A stretch of DNA of 64,000 bases from Cunninghamella blakesleeana (lineage: Eukaryota > Mucoromycota > Mucoromycetes > Mucorales > Cunninghamellaceae): positions 2,232,001 to 2,296,000 of the forward strand of contig JAFCIZ010000006.1 in the NCBI GenBank assembly GCA_017871115.1, in the 5' to 3' direction. A model generated the notes under the pieces. The model saw only the letters and a list, made by a program, of their open reading frames with translations. It was not told the origin of the DNA and searched no databases. Below, in pieces: positions 1-11,972 of this stretch. Position numbers and translations under genes: made by a program. The first letter of the stretch is position 1; every line of letters begins with the position of its first letter.

Positions 1-322
1 TGGACCCTTCTCAAGTTGGTGCCCTATTAGGTAGCCAAGCATTGTTGGATTCTATTACAGGTAATTATTTTTTAAAAAAATAAAAAGATAAATACCTATT
101 TTTTATATAATTATATTTGTATATACTCACCATTTTTATGTATTTATTTTTTCAAAAAATATAGTGATCATTTCACAAACTGGTCTGTCTTTACTTTATA
201 GTGCATCGGTCGAAACCATTCCAAATTTAACACTTTATGTATGTGGTATACTAGGTGCTTTTGCTTGTTTTTTGACCTATTTGATTCATCCTCTAAAAGG
301 ATCAAAAAATATTGATCCATAG
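1..322 (+). CDS. MFS transporter, C-terminal end (partial)
   Basis: Only the last two exons are inside the window. Exon 3..60 is read in frame 3, the intron is 61..164 (GT-AG), and the last exon is 165..322, ending in TAG. The visible 71 residues contain a DPSQVGALLG turn followed by two hydrophobic stretches (TM11-TM12-like) and a short polar tail ending KNIDP. This fits the end of a 12-TM major facilitator of the TetA-like/general substrate type. That family moves small molecules across membranes by proton-coupled antiport or uniport; the substrate cannot be told. A decayed relative lies just downstream (790..1770), which supports a tandem duplication. The 5' part is missing only because the window starts here. 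Confidence 0.72.
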
Positions 323-399
323 ATATTTAAATTTATATTTTTATAATTATATATTATTATTATTATTTGTTTTATTTATCTATAATTTGGCATTATAAC

Positions 400-440
<41 letters not shown>

Positions 441-789
441 TTACTTGCGTTATTTATTTATTTTATTTTATTTTTTGTATGTGTGTGTTATTGTATATAT
501 AAGTATATAACTATTATTATTATTTTAATAAAAATAAAAATAAAAAGGTTTAATCAATACAAAAAGTGATTAACAAAGTAAATTTCAATATTTTACATAT
601 TAAAAATAAATTCAAGTTATATATATTTATGAGTATATGAGTAATAAAAAAAAAAACCAAAAATAAAAAAAAGTTGTCAAACCAAATAAACATTTTAAGT
701 TGTCTAAAAAAAAAATTAAAGTCCTACTTTTTGCATATATAAATTACTATTTTAAGAAAAATTTCTAGTAATTCAACTTTAAAAGTGGT
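323..789. other. Intergenic, AT-rich with (TA)n tract
   Basis: This is the 3' flank of the MFS gene. It holds a perfect (AT)n run at about 404-437 and many A/T homopolymers, with an AATAAA-like context about 210 bases past the stop codon. I see no open frame or RNA gene. Confidence 0.6.
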
Positions 790-1770
790 TTTATTTATTA
801 TTTATTACTTCACTCTTATCTCTATCGGCATTTTTAAGTAAATGTATTTATAAATTAAAAATAAATTCAACTGATAATGACAATAATACTTCTATCCTTA
901 CTATTCAGGAAAATGGGCCATTGGACCACCATCACGAAAAAAATCAAACAAGCTTGTATCCAGGTTCCTAAAAAAAGAAAAATGCGAAGAAATAAATTCA
1001 TTTTCAGACACCCAGTTATTATTCCATACTACCAACAATAAGCAATTGCATAATGAAGTAATTAAATATACTTTACATACGACTTTCTTTATGCATCTCC
1101 TTTTGACCACTTTTGTCAAGCACTAGTTTTATTATATAAAATGTTCAATTTTCATTGAGCGACCTATGGAATTTGAATTGTTAACAGTATTGGTTTAAAT
1201 ATCAAGTTAACTAGTATTATTATTATTATTTTATCAGACAAAAACAACAGCAATTGCAATATAACAATCGTAACAATAAAAATAGTAATAGTCATCATTT
1301 ATTATATTTTTTAATATTTGGATAGTATGGATTAGGTTAATAATGGAATCAATTTGTTTTTTATTATCAGCTTTGATTACGATATCGTTAGGGTTATCTA
1401 ACATGATTGTTTTTAAATGTATTTCTATTTTAGCACAACTCTCATTAATATTGTTCTATGCTACGTTGGTAGAACCCTTCCTAGTTGATATTTTATTAGG
1501 TGTTCAAGCTTTATAGGATTTTGTTGCCAGTGACATAAAAATAAAAATAAAAAATCATTTTTTATTGCTATTGTTATTATTATTGTGATTATTGTTGACA
1601 TATATTTATTATTTATTATTAGTATTGTAATTATATATTATTTCAGAGTTAGGTACACATTTACTTTATAATACTTTTGTTGGGCCAATAATTTATCATT
1701 TTATATTTATGCCACCATGAGTGGATCTGGCGTCATTTTAGTTTTCTGGGTGAATCCCCTAAAACAATGA
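790..1770 (+). pseudogene. Relic of a second MFS transporter
   Basis: Two stretches look like decayed pieces of a paralogue of the upstream MFS gene. At about 818-970 a frame rich in NDNN and reading GPLDHHHEKN looks like a cytoplasmic MFS loop, then hits a stop. At 1343-1516 a frame with two hydrophobic stretches ends LVEPFLVDILLGVQAL then TAG, lining up with DPSQVGALLGSQALLD of the intact gene. After a degraded intron (ending TTTCAG near 1646) the frame reads GTHLLYNTFVGPIIYHF before more stops, lining up with the last exon of the intact copy. In-frame stops, lost splice donor and low identity say it is dead. The homology is by eye over short segments. Confidence 0.55.
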
Positions 1771-1819
1771 ACTTGATAGTAGTATTTTAATATCATATTT
1801 TGAATTTCTTTATATATTT

Positions 1820-1850
<31 letters not shown>

Positions 1851-2698
1851 TATTTGTATTTTTTTAAAAAAAAAATGAAACGCGCTGTTTGAATTTTTTA
1901 AAAAATAAAATTCATTTTACGCTTATCCATCCCTTTTTTTCTTTGTCTTATTTTAATCTAAATTAGTATTATATATAATGCATATCTGTCATTTATAATA
2001 AATATCACATTTATACTTAACGAAATATACATTTTGTAATTTGGTAATAAACCAATATATATTTTTGAATCAATAAATAGTTTCCCAATCTTCATACTTT
2101 TAGTACGCTTAATATACTCAATAGTTCGCAGTAGTTTCCTTTTATGATGAACATTAAATTCATAATAAAGTAAACCGAATTATAAAACCTGTTTAATTAA
2201 TATAATAGTATTCTGATCTTTGGATAATTTTTTATTGTCCTTAATGTTTCTACTTTATTCTTAATATTTCTTGATTATTCTTAGTAGCCTTTGATTGTTC
2301 TTAGTAGCCCTTGATTGTTCTTAGCGTTTCTTTATTGTTCTTAGTGGTTCTTTATTTTTCTTGGAACGAACAGTTTAATAATCACCGCAGAATTACTTAA
2401 TATTGTATATATGATATTTTATTGTTTTTTGTTGTATTTAGTCATTCTTATTTCTGGAAATATTCTTTTATTATATTTATTAACTAACGAAATAGTAGCG
2501 TGTTCGAACTGTTTTTCGTTTCAATCTTTTTTTGTTGATTGTTTTTTAATGAATACTTTTAATAAAGTATTAGGGGATTTTATGGCATTATCATTTTAAT
2601 GATTTAATGAAACGTTCAAGGGTTACCATAGAGATACATTTTAGCTTCTTTTATTTTAATAACGTGACTAATATAAAAAATTCTATCCCCCCATTTAA

Positions 2699-2730
<32 letters not shown>

Positions 2731-4857
2731 ATACAGTTTTTTAAATAAAGTTTGGTGTAAATCTTATAAGATATACATACAACTGATTTCTTAAACCAAA
2801 GGATTGGTATGGCCTAGTCGTAAGTATAAGCACCCACTAATTTTATTAGTGTTGAAAAAAATAAACATGACAGGAACGTACAAAGCAATATGGTTTATAT
2901 ATTATACTTTTTCATTTCAACATATTCATTCATAATAAATAATGTTTGTCATAATAAATAAAGAAGTTAAATATTAAAGTGGATTAAAGTATAAAGTTTC
3001 TTTTTTTTTTTTTTTCGTCTGTTCTTAATGCTTCGAAGTTTTAGTTCAAAAAAAATAAAAAACGCACTTTAATTCTATTGCTTTCTTTAGTAATGAAAAG
3101 AATTTGGGCTGGAGAAAGAGATTACCCTTTTTTTTTATTTACTGTTCCTACATTATTTCTTTATTCTTAATTGCATCAAGATTTTTTTTAAACTAAATAA
3201 TTAAGATTATATATTAAACGTAAAAAAAGATGTTTGTACATACATTATGAGTGTGGTAAAAAGTAAAATAGCAAATAAAGAATAAAGAATAAAAGTATAA
3301 CCAGTTTTTCAGCCTACTGATACACTTAGATTTTCTTTTTTGTTTATCTCCTTTTTTCTTACATGTACATTATTTTTTTCTTTTTGTTTTAAAAAAACAA
3401 AAGTGCATTAGTTTAAGAAGATGTATGTAATATGAGTCCAATGATAATCTAAAAAAAGAACAACCTTAATTCATCTTTGCGCACTGATTTTTTTTAGTGA
3501 ACTTCGTTATTTTATGAATTGACTTCCCCTTGTTTTTCGTTTCTATCCCTTTGAAAAATTATTTAACCGAGAATTATGTATGTTCAATGCTAATAATTAC
3601 AAAATATGCATTATGGATATGTACTTGTTATTATGATAACTAATTAAACTTAATTATATATACGAATGAGACTCCTTTGAATTTAACAATTTCTTTCCTT
3701 CTATTCTAATATAGGGTAAATCCATTTATGTATTTTATAATTATGATGATTATTATTATTTATTTTTTTTTCAAAAAAAGAGGGGAAACATACTTTTTTT
3801 ATATATAAAAAAAAAAAAGGAGGATAGAAGTCATAAAAAAGAAAAATACACCAGGATGGTGGAAGAAATTTCAATAAAAGGATAATGCATAGAAAACAAC
3901 AAAAGTTCCTAATTTATATTATATTCTTTTTTAAGTTTTTAAATACTCTAACGTTTTCATTGGAAAATTCATTGACCTACCAACAAAGTTTTTCATGCCA
4001 CTGATAAATATAAATAAAACAGTTCTTTTGTTCCTCGCTCTATTTCTTTTTCGCACTCACTTTTATTAACAATGAAATAAGAATAATAAAAATGATGAAA
4101 GGATAGTTGACAAGCTCCTAATAGTTTTTTAATAAAATAATTTGCTTTTTATTGACTAGTTTTTTTTTTTTTTTTTTTTATAATACAAATAAATAATCAT
4201 TGTCATTAAAAAAGGAGAATATGTGGTGGGAAAGTAAAAGAGTTGTTTGAAAACTACCTTGGCAAAGTATGCATAATATTAAGATCATAGGTAAAAATAA
4301 ACATAAATGTTTATCAAAACCTATGACTTGTAATATTAAGTAAAAAAGGAGGGAAAAATTGTAATATGACAAACTTAATAGTTTTGCCTTTCGCCTTGAT
4401 AGATCATTTATTTATGTATTTTTTTTTTTTATATTTATATATTACTATTATTTTATACAAGTAGATCAATTTATATACATAATATTCATTTCTATTTATT
4501 TATTTATTTATTCTTTCTCTAAAGTAAATAAATAAATAAATAAAAATAAAGAAAAAGATGGAGTATTAAATTAGTATGATTAGTGAAAGAAAAAGAATGT
4601 GTGCAGGGTGCGTGCACATCACGCTCACCAAATAAAGTTTTGGATCGATCAGAGATGAAAATAGTATCTTTTGAACGACAGCCTTTCACTCTCTCTCTCT
4701 CCCCCTCCCCATAAAAACAGCCTAAAATGAAAAATAAATAATTCTTTCGGGTTCCCTATCCTCTCTCCTCTACCCTCTCTTTTTTTCTTCCTCCCCCCTT
4801 TCCCCCAATCACGAAAATAATAATGGTAATACAAAGAAGTTTTTTTTAAAATAAAAA
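1771..4857. other. Long intergenic region, no gene recognised
   Basis: About 3.1 kb with A/T homopolymers (T20 near 1820, facing A10), an (AT)n tract at about 2705-2730 and the tandem repeat listed separately at 2222-2362. The one short open frame (2411..2599, + strand, 62 codons, very hydrophobic) has no recognisable motif or introns and sits in AT-rich DNA where such frames arise by chance. A purine/pyrimidine-biased stretch at 4670-4810 (CTCTCTCT, CCTCCCCC) precedes the gene at 4858. No RNA gene seen. Confidence 0.55.
2222..2362. repeat. Degenerate ~20-21-bp tandem repeat
   Basis: About six head-to-tail units built on TGATTGTTCTTAGTAGCCT, with variants ending in GTTTCT or GGTTCT. The central units are nearly identical and the outer ones drift. 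There is no coding frame across it and no spacers between units, so it is a minisatellite, not a CRISPR array. Confidence 0.75.
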
Positions 4858-5379
4858 TTATTTTATTGAATTAGAAGTAATAGAAGATGATAAAGCAAAA
4901 GAAGAAGAAAAAGCTAAATGTCTCTTATTATTATTTTTAGTAATTTTAGTATGATGATGATTTCTATTATTCCATTTTTTATTTTTTATTTTCTTTATGT
5001 TATTGTTATCATGTTGGGATAATATGGGTATGTTTCTGGAAGGATGGCTTGATAATGATTGAATAGATTTATCCAATTTAATAACGTTACGGTATAATTG
5101 GCGTACTTGAGATAATAGTTCATCATGAGCTATGGTTAATTCTTCATTAACTTTATCCAATTGCTCTTCTGTAGTCATTGGTTGGACAAAAAAAAAGGAT
5201 TGTAATGATTTTAATACGACATCAATGGAAGCACATTCAGTAAGTAAACAATTCAATTCGCTTTCGTAATGATGGATCATTTTCATAAAATTGTTATTAT
5301 TAGTATTATTGGTATTAGACTGTTTCTTGGTATTGATTGATTGATGATGATGATGGGTTAAGTTTTTACCAATGGTCAT
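4858..5379 (-). CDS. Hypothetical small coiled-coil protein (173 aa)
   Basis: A single-exon frame from ATG at 5379 to TAA at 4858. Residues 1-30 are His- and Asn-rich low complexity. Residues about 31-110 are a predicted helical core with heptad-like Leu/Ile spacing (MIHHYESELNCLLTECASID, then QLDKVNEELTIAHDELLSQ, ending KLDKSIQSL). Residues 111-173 are basic and Ser/Asn-rich. This architecture is seen in small subunits of coiled-coil assemblies such as Mediator, kinetochore or BLOC-type complexes, but I recognise no specific family. No membrane segment or signal peptide. It stands alone, far from its upstream neighbour, with a CT-rich stretch just 3'. Its regular helix in the middle of random AT-rich DNA is the main evidence that it is a real gene. 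Confidence 0.6.
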   Translation of the reverse strand: MTIGKNLTHHHHQSINTKKQSNTNNTNNNNFMKMIHHYESELNCLLTECASIDVVLKSLQSFFFVQPMTTEEQLDKVNEELTIAHDELLSQVRQLYRNVIKLDKSIQSLSSHPSRNIPILSQHDNNNIKKIKNKKWNNRNHHHTKITKNNNKRHLAFSSSFALSSSITSNSIK

Positions 5380-6570
5380 ATAAATTTAAATAAATAAAAG
5401 AAAGAAAAGAAAAGAAAGTAAAACATAAATAAAATTAAAAGTAAAATAAATATAATATATATAAATAATATATAAATAATATATAAATAATATATTATAT
5501 ATATATATATGTATATATATTATCTAAAAGTTTTTTAATTGAGAAATAATAAAAAAATAAAAGTAAAAAAAAAAAGGAAAGAAAGATAAAAAAAAAATTA
5601 AAATCAAAATGGTATAAATATATTCAAAAAAAAAAAGTTGAAGAGGAGAATTAAACTACTCAAGTAAAACTAAACAATTAGAAAAAAAAAAGTTGTTTTT
5701 TTTTTAGGCAAAACTATCTCCTATATATATGATCATTTTTCTATAAAAAAGAGTTATACTATACTGAGTCACATGTAATTGCATGATTTTAAAAGTGTTT
5801 GATATTGAATAAAATGATTCTAAGAATCATTCATACGTAATATGTTTTCTTCTTTTATATATAATTATTATTCTTTATAAATATCGATCATAGCTATTTT
5901 ATTTTATTTTATTTTATTTTAGATAAACGCCTTTATATTATTATATTTGAAAAATATTGAATAAAAAAGTAAAATGTTTTTATTATTGTTATTATTATAT
6001 AATTTCTAAATCTTGTAACGGTTTCCGAATCTAAAAGATATATATCGGCTTCTTAACTCCGATACAATAACATTATATGTATGGTAGAAAGGATATGTTA
6101 ATCAAGAAAGAAAGAAAGAAAAAAAAAAAATAGAAAAGATCGGGGGACTGGTTCTATTAATCTATATCGCAGAAAAATCTAGAATATTACTATTATAAAT
6201 TATATGATTCCACATATAATTGTTAAAATCTATAACATATATAAAAAAGGAGCAAATTTTATGGAAGGAAACACCTAAAAAAGTAAATAACCGTTCATAG
6301 AACAAATAAATAGAAATTTTTTTTTCAAAGATTAAAATAATATTTATATATATATATATGTGTGTGCGTGTGTGTGTGTGTGTAATTATTTGTAATTTTA
6401 TTTTCTGTTTAATAAAAATATTCATGAATTAAAATAATGTTCACGTATCAGTTTTTAAAGATTCGTAAATAAAAATATGCTGTGATCGCATTTTAATTTC
6501 CGACGTCTTTTATAAATATTTAGAATGAGTTCCAAATTTTTTCTTCTATTTTTTTATACCTGATAAAATC
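5380..6570. other. Divergent intergenic region
   Basis: This lies between the divergent genes at 4858-5379 (-) and 6571 (+). It contains three copies of a TATATAAATAA unit at about 5455-5490, an (AT)n tract, and a (TG)n run at about 6358-6384. No convincing gene was seen; the short frame across 6162-6425 is built on the TG/TA microsatellite. Promoters of both neighbours must lie here but I can point to no specific element. Confidence 0.5.
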
Positions 6571-7208
6571 ATGGTTGGTGAAAAAAGAAAGTTGGAAGAG
6601 GAATCAGCCATTCAAAGGCCTATTGTTAATCGACCTCCTCGTGAAAATAAAACAAATGTAGACGATAAGAAAACAAGAAAGGTAGAAAAAGAACCTAAAT
6701 CAAATGAAGAAGTACAGGCCGAAATGAAGCAACTTAGAGAAAAAATGAAAAACGACGTCAAATTATATAAAGATAAAATAACTTCCTCTTATATTTATGC
6801 GGGTACAAATATAATCATTATAAATATGTACATATTATAAATGATCTAGATTAATTGTTTTTATGTTGACCTTTATTTTTATCATATGTTTATTTTATTT
6901 TAGACGATAAATATCAATATAGGTAAAAACAAAGAGCAATTACAACAATAGCATTAATAATAACAATAAATCGAATCAATCTTCTTTTATGTATTTGTAT
7001 ATATAGGCACATTACTTTACCGAAAGAAATTGCAGATTATCTCCCTGATAGTATGTGTTTATTAAAAGAATCTGAATATCGTCAATTAGGAGTTGAAATA
7101 TCAGCAGGCTGGGAACATTACATGATACATGGCAAGTACAAAAAAAATAAAAATACAACAAATTCAAATAATATATAAATAAATGATCTTGTAATAATAA
7201 CATACTAT

Positions 7209-7246
<38 letters not shown>

Positions 7247-7518
7247 TTATGATAATTAGCACCTGAACCAAATATATTATTATTAAGGAGATCTCATGAA
7301 TTATCAAAAAAGGTATAATAGTTATTTACTTTACTTATTATTAATAAAAATAAGCAAGTTAGTTCTATTTATTAATTATCATATGTTTTTCTTTAATATT
7401 TATATAGATTGAAGAAGAAAGAAAAGCAAAAAAATTAAAAGAAAAAGCAGCAAAAGAAAAAGAATCATCTTCAACTTCATCAACTACATTAAAAAAATCA
7501 TCTGTAGCATCAAAATAA
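6571..7518 (+). CDS. CKS1: Cyclin-dependent kinase regulatory subunit Cks1
   Basis: Five exons: 6571..6802, 6904..6922, 7007..7131, 7260..7312, 7408..7518 (179 aa). The Cks core (about residues 72-140) is clear: DDKYQYRHITLPKEI, then SEYRQLGVEISAGWEHYM, then IHAPEPNILLLRR. These are the anion-binding Arg/Trp residues and the HxPEPHILLFRR-type strand-exchange loop, with HAPEP in place of HEPEP. Cks1 binds CDK1, docks phosphorylated Thr-Pro sites for multisite phosphorylation and also assists SCF-Skp2/Cdc4-type substrate recognition in the nucleus. An unusual Lys/Glu-rich extension of about 70 residues precedes the core, and a Ser/Lys tail follows. Exon 2 is only 19 nt. Intron 3 starts with GCAAGT instead of GT; the frame and the conserved IHAPEP motif require it. 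Confidence 0.92.
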
Positions 7519-7785
7519 GAAAAGGAATAATGACACATATAAATTTATATATTTAAATATTGATATACATTACCTTTCGAAAACCATTAAAACTATAATT
7601 TATATACATATAAAATCAAACAACAGCAATACATATCTCATTTTACAACTATTATAATACTTTTTTATTAATAATATCACAATCAAAAACAAAGAGATAA
7701 TTTAACTCAGCTCAATATGATCTCTAATAAATATATATATATATATATTTTTATCTCTTTCTTTCTTTTCCTTTTCTTAAAATAT

Positions 7786-7821
<36 letters not shown>

Positions 7822-7850
7822 TCAACATATGAAAAATAAATGAATTAATA
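7519..7850. other. Short intergenic region
   Basis: Separates CKS1 from the next + strand gene. It contains TA-rich microsatellite stretches (about 7728-7750 and 7795-7822). No further gene seen. Confidence 0.5.
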
Positions 7851-10095
7851 ATGACATCTAATTCTTCAAACGTTTGGTTTAAAAATATGATAGAGGATTT
7901 AAATGATTTAAAGCTTATGACTAATAATGGTGAATGGAATATATAATTAAAAAAACGGATAGATGAGTAAATGAATGGTTAGCTTTATAATTTTTTTATA
8001 TAAAAATATTATCTTTTTTTCTCTTTCCTTTTTTTAGATGTACGATGGATAATTAGTGGTATACTTGAAAATTTGAAATATAAATTAGTAATCATGGATA
8101 CATTAAAAAAAGAAGATGAAGAAATGCTAGCTATTTGGGAATATGAAATTTACCACTCATTACTATTAAATACAAAATCATTTAAAACAACAAGAACAGT
8201 AACAAAAATGAAAACAGACATAGATTTATTTTGGATTAATGATGATGATGGTGTTAATGATAGAGCTGAATATTGGGATGAAAAAATATTAAATGAAATC
8301 AATTATCAAGATAGACACAAAACCTATGTATATCAAAAATATACCAATAATCTAGCAGTAATAGAATGGATAAATAAGATGATTTATACAACTAGTAAAC
8401 AGTTTATCAAGGATGATCAAGATTATTGGCTGCCATGGAGAAAAGGGCCCTTCATTACAACACTTCCCCTTCCACTACCTTTATTTACAAGGCAACAAAG
8501 TAAAGATTTAGATCAGTACAAAAAGTGGAATATGCGTGATAAAACAAAATATTTACCAATGCTAGATGTACCTCCTACTTTGGATAAGCTTAGCAAGGAG
8601 AATCATTTATTAACCTCTATGTAATTTTTTAAAAGAAATGGGAGAAAAATAACAAACATTTATACTTAACAGTAATAATTGCTAATATACATATATACAC
8701 TCTTTTTTTAATGATTATCATTTAAAATATAGTAAAGAATCAAGATTGAAATTAAATGAAAATGTAAAAAAGATTTTACTTGAATTAAATCAACGCTTTC
8801 GTAAAGAGCAAATATTCGGCAAGATTGGTGTAAGTGATAATAATAGAAATATATAAGTATATATGTTCACATGTACTATTTAAAATTATACTTATATTTG
8901 TGTACTCGTATTCGTATTAATGTATTCATAGGATCCTATCAATTTATATTTACCATCTATTGAATTAAAACCAAAAGCATTTACTCAGAAATTATATAAT
9001 ACATCATTAGATGGAAGCGTACCTCAACAGTCGTTTAATTATAATGCAAACAAACCAATGTTATCATCTCCTCCACCTCCTTCTCCTGATATACATCAAC
9101 ATTTATCATTGCCATCTATTGATATTTTTACTCCTTCTATTATCAATTGCCATTCATCTGACGAATTTAAAAAACCTGTTATGATCAACAAAAAGATGAC
9201 TAATACTACTGATGGTATTATTCATAATCAATTCATTAATATATCCCCTCCTTTACCTCCTCCTCCTCCACTACAGCAAGGATCATCTTCATTCATACCA
9301 TTAGCTATTAAAAATAAAAGTCAATATTGGCCATTAAAGAACCAAAATGAAATTGGTAACAATAATAGGGATAATGGTAAACCATCCATATCATCCATTT
9401 GCAGCCCATCATCTATTATTTCATTATCAAGACCGATATTAACCTCATCATCAATAGCATCGGCACCAAATAATAAAATGACCAATTTAAAACCACTAAC
9501 AAATAAATCATTTATTTCTGTACAGCCATCCTCACCACAAACTCCTTCTTTGATTAATCCTACTATTGATAATAATAATAATAATACTATTACCTATTTA
9601 CTATCTAAAGATATAGACGAATATAGTGACGGTATTTATTTTGATTCCGTATTATTGAAATATAGTCATGAGATTCGCGAAGGTGATAAAAATACAAAGG
9701 TAATCATGTAGAGACTTTAAAACAAAATAAAAAAAAAATATTTATAAAAAAAGAGTAGCTTGAAATATATTAACTTTATATATAAATATTTACATGCATA
9801 TATATGTTTATATATTTACAAAATAATAACCCACTATCACTATCGCCACTTTTTATTATTCATAACAATGACGATTTTACCAATTATAATCTAAAGGTCA
9901 GCTCAAACCTTTCACCTATAATGCCTCAAATCAATAAAGATGAAACTCGTTTATATTCTAACTTAATTTCTGCAAAGGTATAAAAATTACATAAAATATT
10001 AAAATAACAGATAAAAATTGGGTTAATTGTTTATGATATTTATTTATTTATTTATTTATTAGTCTGTAAATACTGAAAAACTACATAAGCATTAG
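7851..10095 (+). CDS. Hypothetical protein, unrecognised (about 546 aa)
   Basis: Predicted exons: 7851..7929, 8038..8620, 8733..8829, 8932..9699, 9897..9977, 10063..10095; each junction has GT-AG ends and keeps the frame. Residues 1-240 are folded-looking, helix-rich and charged (WWLPWRKGP does not occur but YWLPWRKGP near residue 130 does, followed by a Leu-Pro repeat). Residues about 250-520 are low complexity: Pro-rich (PPPPSP), Ser-, Asn- and Thr-rich, as in disordered regulatory proteins. No signal peptide, transmembrane segment or catalytic motif was seen, and I recognise no family. The last two exons are the least certain: the frame of the last exon continues after two stops into 61 coding-looking codons (10114..10299), so the true end may be further on or the gene may be degenerating. 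Confidence 0.6.
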
Positions 10096-10730
10096 CATAG
10101 TAAATAATTTACAGCTATCACATCTAAAACGAATTCAATACCAGATTTTAAATTTTCTTTTCCACCTAGTAAAAATGTAAATGCCTATTTGAATACAAGA
10201 CATTTTACATCCTCACTTCACTGCCACCAATTTCCTCACCTTTTGCAAAAAAAAAGTTCGTTAAATCAGACTAATAATAAAGATAATAATAAATGTTAGT
10301 TGGATGATCCAGGATTCTATTAATTATTATCACAAAAAAATAATCATAATTAGCTTGACATATTTTTAAATAAAAAAAATAATGGCTACCGAAATCGAAG
10401 TATCTTTTATAGCAATATAGAATAATAATAATATGACGAAAAAAAAATTTTTTTTTTATTAATTTCTTAATATATAAATATATATATGATTATATTATAA
10501 TATAATGGTCACTTTTTTCTTTTGTTGTTTGCAAGGTATTGCTTACAATATAAAAATATGAAACAGTAATAATAATACAAATATATAAGTATATATCTTT
10601 TTAATCAAATTCTGATAATTAGTTGTTAAATATATAAAAAAAATGAGCAATAAAATACATACGATGCATTGAATGTGATACGATGAATAAAATAAAACAA
10701 TATGAAGTTTTTGTATATAATTATATAAAA
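10096..10730. other. Intergenic with possible lost 3' coding segment
   Basis: 10114..10299 is an open stretch in the same frame as the preceding gene's last exon, with coding-like composition (IPDFKFSFPPSKNVNAYLN), ending in TAG. The rest is AT-rich 3' flank between convergent genes. No RNA gene seen. Confidence 0.4.
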
Positions 10731-11938
10731 TTAAGAATCATTCATAGAAACATCCTCTTTTTCTTCTTCGTTTGGATTATCCATTTTTGTAAATAAACTT
10801 GAAGATGAATCTATTGGATCAATTTGAATAGTTGAGCATTCTAGTGTAGATAAATTGAGAAGAACAATAATGCCAGTTTCTGCAAAGGAAGGTACTAGTA
10901 TTACCCGTATTTTTTGTCCATCAGCTCCTAAATAAAAATAATTAGTGTATATTGGTATTAATATCTTATATAACAAATCATTTAAATAACCTTTTGTGTG
11001 TATATAAATATGTAAATACCATGTACAATACTTGTTTCAAATTGAGGTTGGTTACCAATGAAATAAACTTGAGGACATTGCTTTATTAAAAATGGATCGT
11101 GATCTTGAAATGGGTGGCACCCTATATTCAAAATTAATATGCATATATATATAATAAAAAAATAAATTAAATGTATGAATACCTTTTATGGAGGTTCGTA
11201 TATATAGATACAAATATAAATATATTTATAAACATACGAAATTACTTACATAAAGTATCTGGAGCAGATGGCGCCATGTGTCGCCAAAATAGTGTATCTT
11301 CAGTCATTTTCAGTCGATCTACACCGTCAATATATTTATAAATATCATCTATATTTTGACCAGAAGTACCTAATAAACTATACATATATTTAATATAATT
11401 CAATTTTATTTAATATATAATTGTTATATATGTATATACTTACGTTACATCATCTATTTTACACCAATATGGATTAGTTGTAGTATGTAATGAAGAATAT
11501 TTTTTGGATTGCTCGAATAAAAATTTTCGAAGAGGTTGTTGAGGCAGATGGATACCAACAGGGTCATTTCTACCAGGCATAATATCTACATCCGTAGTCA
11601 TACACAATTCATTTAATATTTGATCTAATTCCTCTAAAGGTTTTCCATCGTATTGTTTTAAATCGTATCCGTATTTTTTCTGATATATATATATATAATA
11701 ATAATAATAATAATTTGTATTAATATTCTTCTTTTAAAAAATTATCTCTCTATTATATAAATGTATATACTTCTTTTTTCTACTTACAGTTTTTGCATTG
11801 CTTTTATTAATTGAGGGAGGTGCCAGCGAATTTCCAGCAAGAATTACTCTAGTTATTTTTGAAATATTAATTTGATCCTATTGATATTTATATGTATATA
11901 TTAATAATTTATCCTGAAGTTCTTTCACTCTCTATTTT

Positions 11939-11972
<34 letters not shown>

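Noticed and set aside
2222..2362. CRISPR-like repeat array
   Set aside because: Units are adjacent with no unique spacers, they are degenerate, and the genome is eukaryotic.
2411..2599. 62-codon hydrophobic frame
   Set aside because: No motif, no splice context, composition expected by chance in AT-rich DNA.
2795..2865. tRNA-like string GGTATGGCCTAGTCGTAAG
   Set aside because: No matching acceptor stem, no T-loop GTTCRA and no anticodon arm.
6162..6425. 87-codon minus-strand frame with Thr-His repeats
   Set aside because: Built on the TG/TA microsatellite; rest lacks any recognisable feature.
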